Source of the DNA: an uncultured Bacteroidota bacterium
Lineage (GTDB): Bacteria > Bacteroidota > Bacteroidia > Chitinophagales > Chitinophagaceae
DNA: 6,853 bases
Reading direction: 5' to 3'
NCBI GenBank assembly: GCA_903912435.1
Contig: CAIWHI010000111.1
Location: 1-6,853 of the forward strand
The notes beneath the pieces were generated by a model. The model saw nothing but the letters and a program-made list of their open reading frames with translations, was not told where the DNA came from and searched no databases. This document shows positions 4,985 to 6,853 of this stretch, in pieces. A program made the translations under genes and the position numbers. Each line of letters opens with the position of its first letter. Position 1 is the first letter of the stretch.

Positions 4985-6082
4985 ATGAAACTAAGCAAAT
5001 TAGTCTTGCTTGGCTGCTGCATGATATCTGTAATCAGTTATGGCAGGCAGACAAGAGGCAATCAATTGAATAATGATGAAATAGTAGATACCACTACTTG
5101 CGGGTCCTCTTGCAATTGTAGCCAAAGTCAAACTCCGTTGGGCATCATGACCGACCATATACACCCCAAAGGCACATGGATGGCTTCATATACGTTTATG
5201 AACATGGCTTTGCAGGGCAACAGGATGGGTACATCAGTAGCGAGTGATGCTATGGTATATAAAAACTACGCAATGGCCCCCGAAACCATGAACATGCAAA
5301 TGCATATGGGAATGATTATGTATGGCCGTACTGATAGGCTCACCCTTATGGCTATGGGCGGCTATGTAACTGGCAGCATGTCTATGACCATGAATGCCGA
5401 TATGCCCGGTATGCCTGGAATGAATGCGGGCAACCTTAATATGCAATCTTACACTTCAGGATTTGCAGACACAAGGGTTTATGGCTTATATAATTTCAGT
5501 AATAATAGTGATAACAATATTATAGCCAGCCTGGGTATTAACTTACCTACAGGTACAATCAGAGCCATAGGTACTACCACCCTTGGCGATAACCACCGCC
5601 TGCCCTATAATATGCAACCAGGCACAGGTTCATACGGCTTACTGCCTGATGTAACTTTGGTACATAAAATAGGGCTCGTTTCGATTGGTGCCAATACCGG
5701 TGCTGATATAAAACTGAATACCAATGACCTGGGTTACAAGCAAGGTAATATTTACCACCTATCGGCCTGGACTTCATATCAACTATTACCATGGCTAAGT
5801 GGTTCATTGAGAGGGGAAACAATTTATACCGATAAACTGAAAGGCAAGGATACACAGGTAACAATGCCTGTTACCGAACTAAATGATCCCACAGTAGTAA
5901 CAGCTAACTATGGCGGCACAGTGGTAAATATTTATGCAGGTGTAAATATCCATTTTGTAAAACCTATCCTCGAAAAGTTTGGCTTCCTTGCCGAATTTGG
6001 TCTGCCTGTTTACCAAAACCTAAATGGCACCCAAATGGCCCAACATGACAATTTTTTGGCTGGGATTCAATACTCATTCTAA
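4985..6082 (+). CDS. Met-rich putative outer-membrane beta-barrel (transporter-like) protein
   Basis: I chose the ATG at 4985 (365 residues) because KLSK plus a hydrophobic stretch (6-17) ending near SYG20 makes a Sec signal peptide; an in-frame TTG 18 codons upstream adds only polar residues. After the signal come a polar linker and a C39-xxx-C43-x-C45 motif, then DHIHPKGTWM, which begins the barrel-like part. From 55 to 153 there are 22 methionines in 99 residues, including an MNMQMHMGM run (102-110), MSMTM (132-136) and a DMPGMPGM stretch (139-146). The rest alternates strands and Gly/Asn-rich turns and ends in IQYSF, the terminal aromatic typical of outer-membrane barrels. I recall a Bacteroidota 'transporter' family with the same HxKGxWM...YMNM opening. 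Copper or silver binding by Met motifs is inferred. Located between the Cys-rich protein and MbnP genes, probably on one transcript. Confidence 0.8.
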   Translation: MKLSKLVLLGCCMISVISYGRQTRGNQLNNDEIVDTTTCGSSCNCSQSQTPLGIMTDHIHPKGTWMASYTFMNMALQGNRMGTSVASDAMVYKNYAMAPETMNMQMHMGMIMYGRTDRLTLMAMGGYVTGSMSMTMNADMPGMPGMNAGNLNMQSYTSGFADTRVYGLYNFSNNSDNNIIASLGINLPTGTIRAIGTTTLGDNHRLPYNMQPGTGSYGLLPDVTLVHKIGLVSIGANTGADIKLNTNDLGYKQGNIYHLSAWTSYQLLPWLSGSLRGETIYTDKLKGKDTQVTMPVTELNDPTVVTANYGGTVVNIYAGVNIHFVKPILEKFGFLAEFGLPVYQNLNGTQMAQHDNFLAGIQYSF

Positions 6083-6107
6083 ATTTCACTCAAAACACTC
6101 AATTTTT

Positions 6108-6853
6108 ATGAAAGTCATTAAATTATCAGGCTTAATAGCCACTATAATATTGTTTGCATTTTTTGGTATATCTTGTAAAAAGACAACATCAACAGCTACA
6201 GGTACAGTTTATATTCACCTGCATACCAATATTGACACCACAGAAGTTGATGACACAACAACACTTTATAGCGATGCCAATGGCCGTCATTTTAGCTTAA
6301 CCAAAGCACAGTTTTTTGTATCTAATATCATTCTGCAAAATGCTGATCGCTCTAGCTATACAATGAAAAATGCCTATATCCTCAAGGGCATAGATAGTGA
6401 GCAATATCTGGTAGGAACTGCCCCTGTAGGAACCTATACTTCCTTCAAATTCAATGTGGGGCTGGACGCAACAACCAATGCCAAGACACCCTCCTCATTT
6501 ACTCCCACAGGCTATTTACCTTCCTCCGAAATGTGGTTCGGAAATACCACCCAGGGCTACATGTTTATGAAACTACAAGGTTTCGCCGATACCACCACAG
6601 CCCAAAATGGCACTAACTTAATGCCCTTTTCCTACGAAATAGGTTCGGCCACAAATTTCAAAACCGTTGCAATGCCACTGCGTTCAGGCACATATTCGCC
6701 CTATACCCTGGTATCTGGTGGTGTTATTTACCTGCATCTTATATGCGATTATGGCAAGCTGCTATCGGTGATAGATTTTAAATCCCAGCCCACCACCGAC
6801 ACTTATAATACTAACCCTGCTATTGCAATTTCTATTGCCAATAATTTTTCAAA
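6108..6853 (+). CDS. MbnP-like putative copper-binding lipoprotein (3' end outside window)
   Basis: From the ATG at 6108 the frame stays open for 248 codons to the window edge. It starts 25 bp after the barrel gene, without its own promoter motif. Residues 2-22 form a lipoprotein signal with SC at 22-23, so C23 is the predicted lipidated residue. The mature part fits the MbnP-like beta-sandwich: an opening VYIHLH strand (34-39), FSLTKAQFFVSNI (62-74), PVGTY followed by FKFNVGLD (106-120), and the block EMWFGNTTQGYMFMKL (141-156), which matches the family's W...GY.F.K.EG signature. In characterised MbnP proteins a conserved tryptophan is oxidised to kynurenine by the partner diheme enzyme MbnH and helps bind copper. 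W143 is the only tryptophan visible and is the candidate. MbnH, a MauG/cytochrome c peroxidase relative, would be expected downstream. Confidence 0.8.
   Translation, partial: MKVIKLSGLIATIILFAFFGISCKKTTSTATGTVYIHLHTNIDTTEVDDTTTLYSDANGRHFSLTKAQFFVSNIILQNADRSSYTMKNAYILKGIDSEQYLVGTAPVGTYTSFKFNVGLDATTNAKTPSSFTPTGYLPSSEMWFGNTTQGYMFMKLQGFADTTTAQNGTNLMPFSYEIGSATNFKTVAMPLRSGTYSPYTLVSGGVIYLHLICDYGKLLSVIDFKSQPTTDTYNTNPAIAISIANNFS

Noticed and set aside
5006..5020. LLGC lipobox-like motif (C11) in the barrel protein
   Set aside because: The hydrophobic region before C11 is too short for a lipoprotein signal, and the protein looks like a barrel with a cleaved signal peptide near residue 20.
5234..5446. 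His-rich open frame on the minus strand
   Set aside because: It is the mirror of the Met-rich coding segment: ATG read backwards is CAT (His). It has no promoter and lies wholly inside the barrel gene.

Overview
The window reads as a chromosomal segment of a Bacteroidota bacterium, plausibly a Chitinophagaceae-like lineage. Three things point that way. Almost every gene start is preceded by the Bacteroidota-specific -7 promoter element TAnnTTTG instead of TATAAT. Clear Shine-Dalgarno sequences are largely absent. Small Bacteroidota-type lipoproteins and an MbnP-like gene are present. The DNA is moderately AT-rich. I see no mobile element, tRNA, rRNA or CRISPR array.

Layout. (1) Positions 1-345 hold the 3' end of glnS (+), closed by a strong hairpin at 346-388. 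(2) On the minus strand, 1467-1847 is ridA. It is followed by a type II toxin-antitoxin pair: a Xre/ParS-type antitoxin (876-1415), then a RES-domain toxin (391-870). The pair has its own promoter, with a perfect palindrome between its -33 and -7 elements. (3) Divergent from ridA, across only 41 bp, is tsaB (1889-2557, +), a tRNA t6A biosynthesis gene. (4) A cysteine-free ArsR-type winged-helix regulator (2754-3119, +) converges on a PaaY-like gamma-carbonic-anhydrase-fold gene (3201-3800, -) through a shared bidirectional terminator at 3141-3171. (5) An orphan small lipoprotein (3892-4287, -) diverges from a three-gene plus-strand cluster running off the window. The cluster comprises a membrane-anchored Cys-rich small protein (4508-4879, TTG start), a Met-rich putative outer-membrane beta-barrel (4985-6082) and an MbnP-like lipoprotein (6108 to the end, 3' truncated).

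How the genes work together. Regions 1-4 are mostly housekeeping genes (translation, tRNA modification, imine detoxification) with an inserted NAD-targeting toxin-antitoxin module. The most interesting part is region 5. A thiol-rich anchored protein, a methionine-rich barrel and an MbnP-type lipoprotein in one apparent operon suggest copper capture or handling across the cell envelope. A 23-bp near-perfect inverted repeat (two perfect 10-bp arms, 3-bp spacer) sits 9 bp upstream of that operon's -33 element and is a candidate operator. The copper assignment is inferred from family resemblance and residue composition; nothing in the window demonstrates it.
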